A stretch of 32,759 nucleotides of DNA. Origin: Phycisphaerales bacterium. Lineage in GTDB: Bacteria > Planctomycetota > Phycisphaerae > UBA1845. Position numbers and translations under genes: made by a program. The stretch covers positions 2,381,985 through 2,414,743 of the forward strand of contig CP070691.1 of the NCBI GenBank assembly GCA_020353195.1, given 5' to 3'. Shown one piece after another: positions 23,230 to 31,518 of the stretch (positions within the stretch are counted from its first letter, which is position 1; every line of letters starts with the position of its first letter). The notes under the pieces were generated by a model that ran no database searches, was not told the origin of the DNA, and worked only from the letters and a program-made list of their open reading frames with translations.

Positions 23230-25149
23230 CTATCGGCGGATGGGCGCGAGCCCTGTATCTCCGGACTCGTGCAGCCGCCGTTTCGCCTCATAGAGCCTGT
23301 TGCGGACTTCGGGGCCGAGGCGGTCGCCGTCCATCTCGATGGCCTTTTCGTATTGCTCGGCGGCCTCGGCATAGCGCTTTTCTTCGAAGAAGCGGTCGCC
23401 GCGGAGTTTGGGGATCGATCCCCGCAGGGGGTCGAGGATTTCGGCGGCCTGCAAGGTCTTCTCCATCTGTGGATATCGCCGAAGGCGGAACTGATACCTG
23501 GCCAGACGGAGAAGAATATCTGCGGACGGATAGCGATCGGCGTACTCCTGGAGTACACGGCAGGCCTGTTCGATCTGGTCCAGCTTCTCGTGCGCCGTCG
23601 CGAGCATGTGGATGGGGTAGTCGTATCCCTCGCACTGGTCAGCGATGGCCCGGGTGAGAGCGAGCGCTTCGGTGTACTGTCCGCCGCTTATGAGCGAGTG
23701 AACTTCATAGAGTTGGTTGATGACTCCGATCTGGTCTTTCGGATCGGGCCACGAGCGTGCGTCGGTGATGTCGGTTGTTCCGACATAGCCGAGTGATCTG
23801 AGCCGCGCTTCCTCTTGAGGGGTCATCGTCGCTGCGCCTGCGAGGGCGCTGCCCGACCGATCCCATCGCCGGCGAAGCTCGTCCAACTGCTGCTCGAGGA
23901 TCGCGAGTTGGGGGGAGTCCGGCTCGTAGCGGTTGCGCAGCTCTTTGGGGTCCTTTCGCAGATCGTAGTACTCCGGCGTCGGCGCATGGATATACTTGTC
24001 GGCGTGGCGTCGCAGGCCGACAAGCTCGCTGCAGCCCAGTCGTTCGCGCGGGTAGTACGATTCGATGTAGACGGCGCGGTCGGGATCGGCGTGGGCGGTC
24101 AGCAGGCTCCGGCCGTCCGTGTCGGCGGGGCGGTCGATGCCCAGCAGGTCCAGCGTGGTCGGGAGGATGTCCACCAGCGTGACGACGCGATCATCGACGC
24201 GGTAGGCGCGGTCAAACAGCGTCGGGCAGGACAGGATCAACGCCGCCTGTATCGTGGCATCGTAGATGAAGATCCGGTGATACGTTTCATCGTGCTCGGT
24301 GAGTGACTCTCCATGATCGGAGGCCAGGACGATGAGGGTCCGGTCTCGCACGTTCAGCTCGTCGATGGTATTCAGAAGCCTCTTGAGGTGCAGATCGACG
24401 AAGGCGATCTCGGCGTCATAAGCCTGGATGGTCTGAAACTGCTCCTGATCAATCGTCGGCGGCTCGTAGGGATCGTGCGGATCGTAGTAATGCACCCAGG
24501 CGAAGAACGGGGTGGCGGCGGTCGTTGCGCGTTGTTTGAACCATCGGATGGCGGAATCGGTGACGTCGTTGGCGCCGCGCTCGTTGAGAAGCGTTTCGGT
24601 TCCTTTGCGCCCTTTGTCGCTTGTCTTGAAGTCGTAGACATCGAAGCCCTGATCGAGCCCGAACCGTTTGTCGAGGACAAACGCTGCGATGAAGGCGGCG
24701 GTGTCGTAGCCGTGGTCCCTGAGCAACTCCGCAAGGGTCGTGTATTCAGCGGCGAGGCGGTACGTGCCGTTGTCGCGCACGCCGATCGCGGGCGGATAGA
24801 GCCCGGTCAGCAGCGACGCGTGCGAGGGCAGCGTCAGCGGCGTGCTGACGACCGCATCGTCGAAGCGTACGCCGTGCTCCAGCAGCGAGTCGATGGCGGG
24901 CGTGTCGAGGTTGTCGTATCCGTAGCAGCTCAGATGGTCCGGGCGGGTCGTGTCCAGCGTGATCAGCAGGAGGTTGTAGCCGGCGGCGGCGCCGGGGGAG
25001 ATCACGTCGGCGAGCACGACCGGCTTCGTCGGGTCATCGAATCGGGAACCGAGGAACCGGTAGGCAACGACGGCGACCGCGACCAGGGCGAGCCCGGCGG
25101 CCAGCAGCGTGTTGCGAGCGTTTCTCGGTCGTCTCATCGGATTCACCAT
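23230..25149 (-). CDS. Sulfatase-fold enzyme with C-terminal TPR domain (copy b)
   Basis: About 639 residues from ATG 25149; ATGs at 25167 and 25137 are also possible, none with a strong ribosome binding site. The first gives a short Arg-rich start and one membrane segment (NTLLAAGLALVAVAVVAY), so the enzyme is probably tethered with its body in the periplasm. Motifs: LLLITLDTTRPDHLSCYGY (metal Asp66), LTLPSHASLLTGLYP (Thr106, His110), LASDHGES. The segment EYYDLRKDPKE and the end of the catalytic domain (LRSLGYVG) are typical. The last ~170 residues are TPR-like helices (KRYAEAAEQYEKAIEMD). It is a tandem duplicate of the gene upstream (25217-27121) and is separated from it by about 67 bp, so they may form an operon. 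Confidence 0.88.
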   Translation of the reverse strand: MVNPMRRPRNARNTLLAAGLALVAVAVVAYRFLGSRFDDPTKPVVLADVISPGAAAGYNLLLITLDTTRPDHLSCYGYDNLDTPAIDSLLEHGVRFDDAVVSTPLTLPSHASLLTGLYPPAIGVRDNGTYRLAAEYTTLAELLRDHGYDTAAFIAAFVLDKRFGLDQGFDVYDFKTSDKGRKGTETLLNERGANDVTDSAIRWFKQRATTAATPFFAWVHYYDPHDPYEPPTIDQEQFQTIQAYDAEIAFVDLHLKRLLNTIDELNVRDRTLIVLASDHGESLTEHDETYHRIFIYDATIQAALILSCPTLFDRAYRVDDRVVTLVDILPTTLDLLGIDRPADTDGRSLLTAHADPDRAVYIESYYPRERLGCSELVGLRRHADKYIHAPTPEYYDLRKDPKELRNRYEPDSPQLAILEQQLDELRRRWDRSGSALAGAATMTPQEEARLRSLGYVGTTDITDARSWPDPKDQIGVINQLYEVHSLISGGQYTEALALTRAIADQCEGYDYPIHMLATAHEKLDQIEQACRVLQEYADRYPSADILLRLARYQFRLRRYPQMEKTLQAAEILDPLRGSIPKLRGDRFFEEKRYAEAAEQYEKAIEMDGDRLGPEVRNRLYEAKRRLHESGDTGLAPIRR

Positions 25150-25216
25150 AGACCCGCCCGTCGTCATTCGGCGGTCGCTGCCGGCATCGGGGCAACGCGT
25201 CCTCCCGCCCTTCGGA

Positions 25217-27121
25217 TCAGGGGCGGGCTGTGCGTAACAGCTCTTGTGCCTGACGGAGCTTGCCGGTGACGTCGCGCCCGACGCGTTCCGCGTCGATCTG
25301 AAGGGCCTTTTCGTATTGCTCGATGGCCTCTGCGTAGCGCTGCTGGTCGAAGAGCCGGTCACCGCGGAGTTTGGGGATCGACCCGCTCAGCGGGTCGAGC
25401 GGTTCGGCCGCGTCGAGGGCCCTGTCGCACTCCTCGAAGCGTTTCAGGCGATACAGCAGTTCGGCCATGTGGATGAGCAGTTCGCCGCTGGGTCGGCGTT
25501 TGGCGGCCACTTCGAGCGTGACGACGGCATCGTCGAGTCGGCCGACTTCCTCCTGCAGATGCGCGAGGAAATGGACCGCCAGCTCAAAGCCCGGGGCTTC
25601 GGCAACGAGTTCCTCAGCGATGGGGATCGCGTCGCCGAACCGTCCGGCCCTGGACAACCGGTAGACCTCGCCCCACATGGCAAACACGGACGTCAGGTCC
25701 TTGGGATCACAGCTTTCATCCGAAAAGGTCGATCCGCCGGCCCCGACGTAGCCCAGGTTCTGCAACTGTCTAATTTCCTCGCTGGTCAGCGTGCGGGCGG
25801 CGCTCTGTGCGGTGCCGGCCTGATCGGCACTCGCCATCAGATCGGAGAGCCGTCGTTCCAGGTCCTGCACGTCCGGAGGGCCTTTGTCGTACAGGTTGTC
25901 CGATTCTCGCGGGTCTCGCCGCAAATCGTAATACTCGGGCCGGATGGCTCTGATGTACTTGTCGTTGTGTCGGCGCAATCCGTGGAGCGTGGTGCAGCCG
26001 ATGTCTTCTTGCGCGTAGACCGATTCGATGTATACCGCGCGGTTCGGCGGCGCATCCGTTGCCAGGAGGCTGATGCCGTCGGTGCGAACGCCGGCGGAGA
26101 CGCCGAGCAGATCCAAGACAGTGGGCACGATGTCGGAGGTGGCGACGACGCGATCATCCACGCGGTAGGGGCGTTCGAACAGAGCGGGGCACGAGAGCAC
26201 GAGGGCGGCGCGCACGGTCGTTTCGTAGACGAAAAGCCCGTGGGTACTCTCGCCGTGTTCGTCGAGTCCTTCTCCGTGGTCGCTCACCAGCACGATGAGC
26301 GTCCGGTCGCGCAGCTTCTGCTTGTCCAGTTCGGTCAGGAGGCGCTCGAGATGGAGATCGACGAAGGCGATCTCCCCGTCGTACGGATGGGAGGGGAACC
26401 CGGGGAGATCCTGGGTCATTGGCGTGTAGGGCTCGTGCGGGTCGAAGTAATGCACCCAGGCGAAGAACGGCGCCCGGGTGCCCGCCCGTGCTCGCGCCTG
26501 GAACCATTTCAAGGCCGAGGTTGTCACCTCGTCCGCCGGTCGCTCGCCGGAAAGCGAATCCGCGATGCGGAGCCCGGTCCGCCCGATCTCGAACTCATAC
26601 ACGTCAAAGCCCTGGTCGAGCCCGAAGCGCTTGTCCAGCACGAAGCAGGAGACGAATGCGGCCGTCTCGTAGCCTTGCGCCTTGAGGATTTCAGCCAGCG
26701 TCGTATGGTCCGGGCTGAGCATGTATTTGCCGTTGTTGCGCACGCCGTGGGTGAGCGGCCCGAGGCCGGTGAGAATGGTGGCGTGCGACGGCAGCGTGAG
26801 CGGGACGGAGGCCACCGCATCATCGAAGCGTACGCCGTGCTCGAGTAAGGAGTCGATCGTCGGCGTCCTTGCCGGCTCGTACCCGTAACACCCCAGATGG
26901 TCCGGCCTGGTGGTATCCAGGGTAATCAGCAGGACATTGAATCCGGCGGCGGCGCCGGATCGGATCTGGTCGGCGAGGACCACCGGTCGGGTGGGATCGT
27001 TGTCGGAGAGTCGGTCAAGTGCTCGCCAGGCGGCGAGTCCGGCGGCGACCGCGACGATGGCGATGGGCAGGGTTCGCCTGCGTCTTTTCGATGGAGCGGG
27101 ATGATCTCGGGTGTCATGCAT
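25217..27121 (-). CDS. Sulfatase-fold enzyme with C-terminal TPR domain (copy a)
   Basis: 634 residues from the ATG at 27121; a TTG 15 bp upstream is also open but less likely. The layout matches copy b: basic start, one membrane anchor (IAIVAVAAGLAAW), catalytic domain and TPR tail (QRYAEAIEQYEKALQID). Motifs numbered from 27121: NVLLITLDTTRPDH with Asp69, LTLPSHATILTG with Thr109 and His113, and VSDHGEG with Asp281 and His282. The nucleophile position is Thr as in the other two enzymes, which again lacks the sulfatase C/S-x-P-x-R signature. The ligand-shaping loops (GVRNNGKYML, AFVSCFVLDKRFGLDQGFD) are those of a widespread exported subfamily of unknown substrate. Transcription probably starts in the divergent region at 27122-27435. 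Confidence 0.89.
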   Translation of the reverse strand: MHDTRDHPAPSKRRRRTLPIAIVAVAAGLAAWRALDRLSDNDPTRPVVLADQIRSGAAAGFNVLLITLDTTRPDHLGCYGYEPARTPTIDSLLEHGVRFDDAVASVPLTLPSHATILTGLGPLTHGVRNNGKYMLSPDHTTLAEILKAQGYETAAFVSCFVLDKRFGLDQGFDVYEFEIGRTGLRIADSLSGERPADEVTTSALKWFQARARAGTRAPFFAWVHYFDPHEPYTPMTQDLPGFPSHPYDGEIAFVDLHLERLLTELDKQKLRDRTLIVLVSDHGEGLDEHGESTHGLFVYETTVRAALVLSCPALFERPYRVDDRVVATSDIVPTVLDLLGVSAGVRTDGISLLATDAPPNRAVYIESVYAQEDIGCTTLHGLRRHNDKYIRAIRPEYYDLRRDPRESDNLYDKGPPDVQDLERRLSDLMASADQAGTAQSAARTLTSEEIRQLQNLGYVGAGGSTFSDESCDPKDLTSVFAMWGEVYRLSRAGRFGDAIPIAEELVAEAPGFELAVHFLAHLQEEVGRLDDAVVTLEVAAKRRPSGELLIHMAELLYRLKRFEECDRALDAAEPLDPLSGSIPKLRGDRLFDQQRYAEAIEQYEKALQIDAERVGRDVTGKLRQAQELLRTARP

Positions 27122-27244
27122 GGCAGATCGGCACAACGCGTGGTTCTACTATCGACCTGCGATCGACTCGAAGGCCGACGGGATCCCGGATGCCATACTC
27201 GCGGCAGCGCAGGCGGTTTTCATCGGGCCGGTGGTTCGCGAACC

Positions 27245-27256
27245 GCATAATTATGC
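27245..27256. promoter_or_regulatory. Perfect 12-bp palindrome, possible operator
   Basis: GCATAATTATGC is fully self-complementary and AT-rich in a GC-rich setting. Read on the minus strand it includes CATAAT, which with TGGATA 17 nt away could be the promoter of the sulfatase-like pair. A regulator bound here could control both directions. Confidence 0.4.
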
Positions 27257-27264
27257 CCCCTCGC

Positions 27265-27293
27265 TTGTCAAATATCCATGTCACGTCGATAAT
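27265..27293 (+). promoter_or_regulatory. Sigma70 promoter of the MFS/spermidine synthase/TPR fusion gene
   Basis: TTGTCA, exactly 17 nt, GATAAT: five of six in each hexamer. Transcription would start near 27300, leaving a leader of about 135 nt. Confidence 0.65.
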
Positions 27294-27435
27294 ATCAGAT
27301 CGGCTATTCTGCAGGGAGTCATTGCTGCAGGGGTTCCTGTCGGCCAGGTGCCGTACGGGCAGGCACGTTGGCCGAAGGTGACTCGTTTGAGCCACTGCGA
27401 CTGAGTGAGTATCGGTCCGGGGCACGGGGGCCAGG

Positions 27436-30213
27436 ATGAAAACACCAGCGCCGGAGCATCAGGACAAGATCGCGGGCACGGCCCGGGCGTCGACGGGGCA
27501 GGCGGCCGAACCGTCCTGGCGGTTATTGGACTGGTTCGTGTTCAACGCCACGGTGTTCGTGGCGGCCGGTTGCATCATGACGGTGGAGATTCTGTCCACG
27601 CGTCTGGCGGCCCGGTTTCTGGGGTCGTCGTTGTACACCTGGACGTCGGCGATCGGTGTCGTGCTGGCGGGTATTTCGCTGGGGAATTACATCGGCGGAC
27701 GGCTTGCCGACCGCTTTCATCCGCGGCGGACGCTCTCGCTGCTGTTCATTCTGGCGTCGTTGTTGTGCCTGACGATCCCGATGATGAACAACGCGGTCGG
27801 CCGGTGGGAGGCATTGAACGTGCTGACCTGGCCGACGCGGATCTTCCTTCACTTCGTGCTGGCGTTTCTGTTGCCCGCGACGCTGTTGGGTACGATGAGC
27901 CCGGTGGTGGCCAAGATGGCGCTGGGCATGGGGCACGGTGCGGGTCGGACGATCGGCACGATTTACGCCTGGGGGGCGATCGGCAGCATTGTCGGCACGT
28001 TCGTGGCGGGGTTTTTCCTGGTGGCGTGGATCGGGACGGAGGGTTCGATTCTGCTGATTGCGGGTGTGTTGGCGCTGGTCGGGCTCTTTTACGGTTACCG
28101 TTCGTGGCTTCCCTACGCATTCACTGCGGCGTATGCAGGTGTGATGGTTTGCGCGCTGGGGTCCTGGTCGTCGACTCAGGCGGTCGGCGTCGTTCTCGGC
28201 CTGCGGGATCGGCACGAGTCGGATATCGTGTTCAAGAAGGACAGTAATTATCAGCGGGTGGTGGTTCGGACGGCGGTGGGCAATCCGGACGAGCGCAAGA
28301 TGGTACTGGACAAGCTGATTCACAGTCGGGTGAACATGAAAGACCCGCTGGAGATGAAGTACCATTATGAGAAGGTGTACGCCGAGGTGATGCGGCGTCG
28401 GCATCCGTCCGACGATCCTGTGACGGCGATGGTCATTGGCGGCGGCGGGTACGTGTTTCCGCGTTACCTGGAGATCGCCTACCCGGGCAGCTATGTCGAG
28501 GTTTCCGAGATTGATCCCGTGGTGACGGAGGCGGCCTTTGAGGCGTTCGGCCTGCCCGAGGACACGGCGATTCACTATTACAACATGGACGCTCGCAACC
28601 GCGTAGCGGACCTGATTCGCCGCAAGCGCGCGGGTGAGACGGTCCCCGTATTCGATTTCATCTTTGGCGACTCGATCAACGACTTTTCCGTTCCGTACCA
28701 CCTGACCACGCTGGAGTTCAACCGCCTTCTGGACGAGTTGATGAGCGACGACGGTGTGTACATGCTGAACATGATCGACATGCTTGCGTCGGGCCGCTTT
28801 CTGGGCGCGGTGATCAACACGTGTCGTGAGGTCTTCCCGAATGTCTACGTGTTCAATACGGAGGCGGGCGGCGCCGAACGAGACACCTTCATCGTCGTGA
28901 ACGCGAAGCGTCCGCTGAACATGACGAACATCGTCGATGCCATCCGATTGAAGGGGGATTTCCCCGGCGGGCGGCTGACGTCGGCCCAGCTTGATCGACT
29001 CGCGGGGCGAAGTGACGGTGTCGTCCTGACCGACGACTTCGCGCCGGTCGAGAACCTGCTGGCCGAAGTGGTGCGGCGCTACAAGCCCGAAGAGGACACC
29101 GAGAAGACGTATATCGAGGAGTCCATCCGGCTGATCGACAACGGCGAATTCGGCCGGGCCGCCGCCCTGTGCCGGGAGGCACTTGAGAGGGATCCGGCGG
29201 CACTCCGAGCGCATTTTTATCTCGGTGTCGCTCTGGCCAGACAGGGCAAGATCGTTGAAGCGATCGGGGAGTATCGGGAGGAACTGAAGATTGACCCGTC
29301 GCACGTCGCCTCCTATGTGAATATCGGGTTGGCGCTGATGGGGCGCGGCGATTGGGAGGGGGCCGTGCGGGCATACCGTACGGCACTGCGCCTTGATCCT
29401 GTTGATGCGGCCACGCGCTGCCACCTCGGTCAAGCTCTGTTCCGGCTGGGCAGGCTTGACGAGGCGGCGAGCGAATACCGCGGAGCGATTCGCATCCGGC
29501 CGGGTTATACGAGGGCCCATCACGACCTCGGGGTTCTGCTGCTGCGGCGGGGGGAGTTGGAGGCCGCCATATCTTCGTTTGAGGAAGTGTTGAAGTTGGC
29601 GCCGGATTATCCCGGGGTGCATGACATCCTGGGTTCAGCTTTGATTCGCGCCGGCAGACCCCAAGAGGCGACCGCCCATCTGCGGCGGGCCGCCGAGACA
29701 GAGCCGGGCCGGGCGGGGACGCATAATCTGCTCGGCCAGGCCCTGGCTGACTCAGGGAATCTGACGGCAGGGCTGGACGCATTCTCGCGGGCGGTGCAGC
29801 TGGAGCCGTCGAATCCGGATTATCGAACGAACCTGGGGTTCGCGCTGGAGCAGCTTGGCAGGGCGGGTGAGGCGATCGCGCAATACAAGGAAAGCCTGCG
29901 TTTGAAGGAGGAGAACCCGCAGGTGATGAATGCGTTGGCCTGGTTGCTGGCTACCAGCGCCGACGATACCGCTCGGGACGGCGCGGAGGCGGTTCGTTGG
30001 GCCGAGCGGCTTTGCCAGATGATCGGACAGAACAGCCCGGAGGTATTGGACACTTTGGCGGCGTCCTACGCGGAGGCAGGGCGATACGAGGATGCCGTCA
30101 AGACCGCCCAGCGCTCGCTGGATCTGGCATCGCGTGACAGTCAACCCGATCTGGCTGAACAGATTCGTGCGAGACTCGAGCTATTCCAGGCCGGCCGACC
30201 GTATCGCGAGTGA
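27436..30213 (+). CDS. MFS-like membrane domain, spermidine synthase-like domain and TPR fusion
   Basis: 925 residues in three parts. Residues ~33-245 have about seven membrane spans with MFS-like turns (GNYIGGRLADRFHPRR at 83-98; YAWGAIGSIVGTF at 177-189). Residues ~265-545 are a spermidine synthase-like Rossmann domain: VIGGGGYVFPRYLE (glycine loop 335-338), VSEIDPVV (acidic residue for the nucleoside), and DFIFGDSINDF (Asp412 region) where the catalytic acid of polyamine synthases sits. Residues ~556-905 hold about nine to ten TPR units. Such membrane 'fused MFS/spermidine synthase' proteins are widespread, but their substrate is mostly unknown; genuine polyamine production is not implied. 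No putrescine or AdoMet decarboxylase gene is nearby. The start has only a weak CCAGG site. Confidence 0.87.
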   Translation: MKTPAPEHQDKIAGTARASTGQAAEPSWRLLDWFVFNATVFVAAGCIMTVEILSTRLAARFLGSSLYTWTSAIGVVLAGISLGNYIGGRLADRFHPRRTLSLLFILASLLCLTIPMMNNAVGRWEALNVLTWPTRIFLHFVLAFLLPATLLGTMSPVVAKMALGMGHGAGRTIGTIYAWGAIGSIVGTFVAGFFLVAWIGTEGSILLIAGVLALVGLFYGYRSWLPYAFTAAYAGVMVCALGSWSSTQAVGVVLGLRDRHESDIVFKKDSNYQRVVVRTAVGNPDERKMVLDKLIHSRVNMKDPLEMKYHYEKVYAEVMRRRHPSDDPVTAMVIGGGGYVFPRYLEIAYPGSYVEVSEIDPVVTEAAFEAFGLPEDTAIHYYNMDARNRVADLIRRKRAGETVPVFDFIFGDSINDFSVPYHLTTLEFNRLLDELMSDDGVYMLNMIDMLASGRFLGAVINTCREVFPNVYVFNTEAGGAERDTFIVVNAKRPLNMTNIVDAIRLKGDFPGGRLTSAQLDRLAGRSDGVVLTDDFAPVENLLAEVVRRYKPEEDTEKTYIEESIRLIDNGEFGRAAALCREALERDPAALRAHFYLGVALARQGKIVEAIGEYREELKIDPSHVASYVNIGLALMGRGDWEGAVRAYRTALRLDPVDAATRCHLGQALFRLGRLDEAASEYRGAIRIRPGYTRAHHDLGVLLLRRGELEAAISSFEEVLKLAPDYPGVHDILGSALIRAGRPQEATAHLRRAAETEPGRAGTHNLLGQALADSGNLTAGLDAFSRAVQLEPSNPDYRTNLGFALEQLGRAGEAIAQYKESLRLKEENPQVMNALAWLLATSADDTARDGAEAVRWAERLCQMIGQNSPEVLDTLAASYAEAGRYEDAVKTAQRSLDLASRDSQPDLAEQIRARLELFQAGRPYRE

Positions 30214-30435
30214 ACCGCGATCATGGGCCATCACCGGGAACTGAGGGGGCCATGGGGCAACAGGAGATTCGTTAGCCGGAGACACCGTGGCTTTTGCGGT
30301 TTGTAGCGCCCGGTGACGATAGCCGTCTTGTGACGTTGCGTTACGGCGCAACCACGGTTCGATGATACGTTCCGGAATCCCGCCGGCAGCGTGCCGGTCG
30401 ATTCACCCGGTGAAGCCTTGTTGAGGAGCAAGCTG
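30214..30435. other. Intergenic stretch
   Basis: 222 bp. A small hairpin GTTGCG/CGCAAC lies at 30335-30352. No strong promoter is seen, so the following gene may be read through from upstream or use a divergent promoter. GAGGAG at 30423-30428 is the ribosome binding site of the next gene. Confidence 0.4.
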
Positions 30436-31464
30436 ATGAGAGCTTCTTTCCACCACGGATTGCTGACGGTCGCCTTGGCGTGTATCGCGGCCGGTACGGT
30501 TGACGCCGCCCAGCTGAGCATGCGTTTCGCCGACGGCGGGGGACAGGTGACTCTCGCGCCGTCCGAGACGGCGATCATCGAGATCGTCTGGAGAACGGAA
30601 GCCGGCGGCAAGACGGCGTACAACCTGGCGGGACTGTCGAATCGCTTCGATGTGGAGGGCCCGGCCACCATAGAGGCGGTTTCCACATCTACACCGCTTT
30701 CCGGATGGATGACCGACCTGAGCGGCGAGTTGGGTGATCCGCTGGATGCTTTCTTCGCGAGTGCAAACGCGGTCACCTCGCTCGGCAACTTTCTGACCGA
30801 GACGGATGTGGCAACCGAGACCGTGGTTCAGCAGATTGAGATCCGCAACGTGGACGGCGCTTCGGGGACCGTGGAGATTGCCTTTCGCATTGAAGAGCCG
30901 ATGCCCGACGCGTTTACCAGCGACGCGGCGACATGGACGCTCGTGGGCGCCGATCCGGGCGCCCTGCAGTATGACATCGGGCAGGGCAGCCCCGGGTACA
31001 GCGGCATCGGCGGCGAGAATCCGCGCGACCCGCTGGTCGTGCAACTGGGCACGGACGGAGGCGGTCTGCCGGATACGGACGGGGACGGCGTGCCGGACGA
31101 CGAAGACGCTTTCCCGAATGACGGCGACGAAACGACCGACACCGATGATGACGGCGTCGGCGACAACGCGGACGAGGATGATGACAACGACGGTGTCATC
31201 GACGAGGAAGACGCCTTTCCCGATGACCCGAGCGAGGATACGGACACCGACGATGACGGTACGGGCGACAGGGCGGATCAGGACGACGACAACGACGGTG
31301 TGCCCGACGCGCAGGATGCCGATCCGCTTGATCCGGATGTCGGTCGGCCGAGCACCGGCGGCGGCGGCAGTGCGAGGAGCGGGCCTTGTGGCATGGGGAT
31401 GATCAGTTTCGTGTCGCTCAGTCTGATCGGGCTGTTATTGATGCAGATTCAGCGCCGCAGGTAG
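30436..31464 (+). CDS. Exported protein: PEP-CTERM-paralogue-like domain, TSP3-like calcium repeats and Cys-type C-terminal anchor
   Basis: 342 residues from ATG 30436, set by GAGGAG upstream; an ATG 45 bp earlier is open but lacks a site. The signal peptide is followed by AQLSMRFADGG. Residues ~25-205 are a divergent copy of the family at 17738-21297 (AQLSMR, ETAIIEIVW, and a late G.NPRDPLVVQ against GYEAFTPLVLH). Residues ~212-300 are acidic TSP3-like repeats (DTDGDGVPDDED, DTDDDGVGDNADEDDDNDGV and similar), which bind calcium in related proteins. After a Gly-rich linker the end is CGMG, a hydrophobic helix and QIQRRR. This resembles Cys-containing C-terminal sorting signals and differs from the PEP-CTERM form of its relatives. 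It probably sits on the cell surface. Confidence 0.86.
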   Translation: MRASFHHGLLTVALACIAAGTVDAAQLSMRFADGGGQVTLAPSETAIIEIVWRTEAGGKTAYNLAGLSNRFDVEGPATIEAVSTSTPLSGWMTDLSGELGDPLDAFFASANAVTSLGNFLTETDVATETVVQQIEIRNVDGASGTVEIAFRIEEPMPDAFTSDAATWTLVGADPGALQYDIGQGSPGYSGIGGENPRDPLVVQLGTDGGGLPDTDGDGVPDDEDAFPNDGDETTDTDDDGVGDNADEDDDNDGVIDEEDAFPDDPSEDTDTDDDGTGDRADQDDDNDGVPDAQDADPLDPDVGRPSTGGGGSARSGPCGMGMISFVSLSLIGLLLMQIQRRR

Positions 31465-31474
31465 CGTCGCCTGA

Positions 31475-31490
31475 CCGGCAGGGAAGCCGG
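31475..31490. terminator. Small hairpin between convergent genes
   Basis: CCGGC-AGGGAA-GCCGG, in the 54-bp gap between the 30436 gene and valS. It is short and lacks a T-run. Confidence 0.25.
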
Positions 31491-31518
31491 CCCCGTAGCA
31501 CTTCCTGGATGGCCATGC

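Larger units (their letters stand above)
27122..27435. other. Divergent intergenic region
   Basis: 314 bp between the minus-strand sulfatase-like pair and the plus-strand fusion gene. It holds the promoter at 27265-27293 and a palindrome at 27245-27256. A 97-codon plus-strand frame (27111-27404) runs through it but overlaps the promoter and the start of the opposite gene, and it resembles nothing I know; it is not called. Confidence 0.55.

Noticed and set aside
27111..27404. 97-codon plus-strand frame in the divergent region
   Set aside because: It overlaps the start of the opposite gene and the 27265-27293 promoter; no family resemblance.
27523..29622. 699-codon minus-strand open frame
   Set aside because: It is antisense to the MFS/spermidine synthase/TPR fusion and rich in His/Arg without motifs.
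30214..30435. Riboswitch before the 30436 gene
   Set aside because: Only a small GTTGCG/CGCAAC hairpin is seen; no known aptamer core could be matched.
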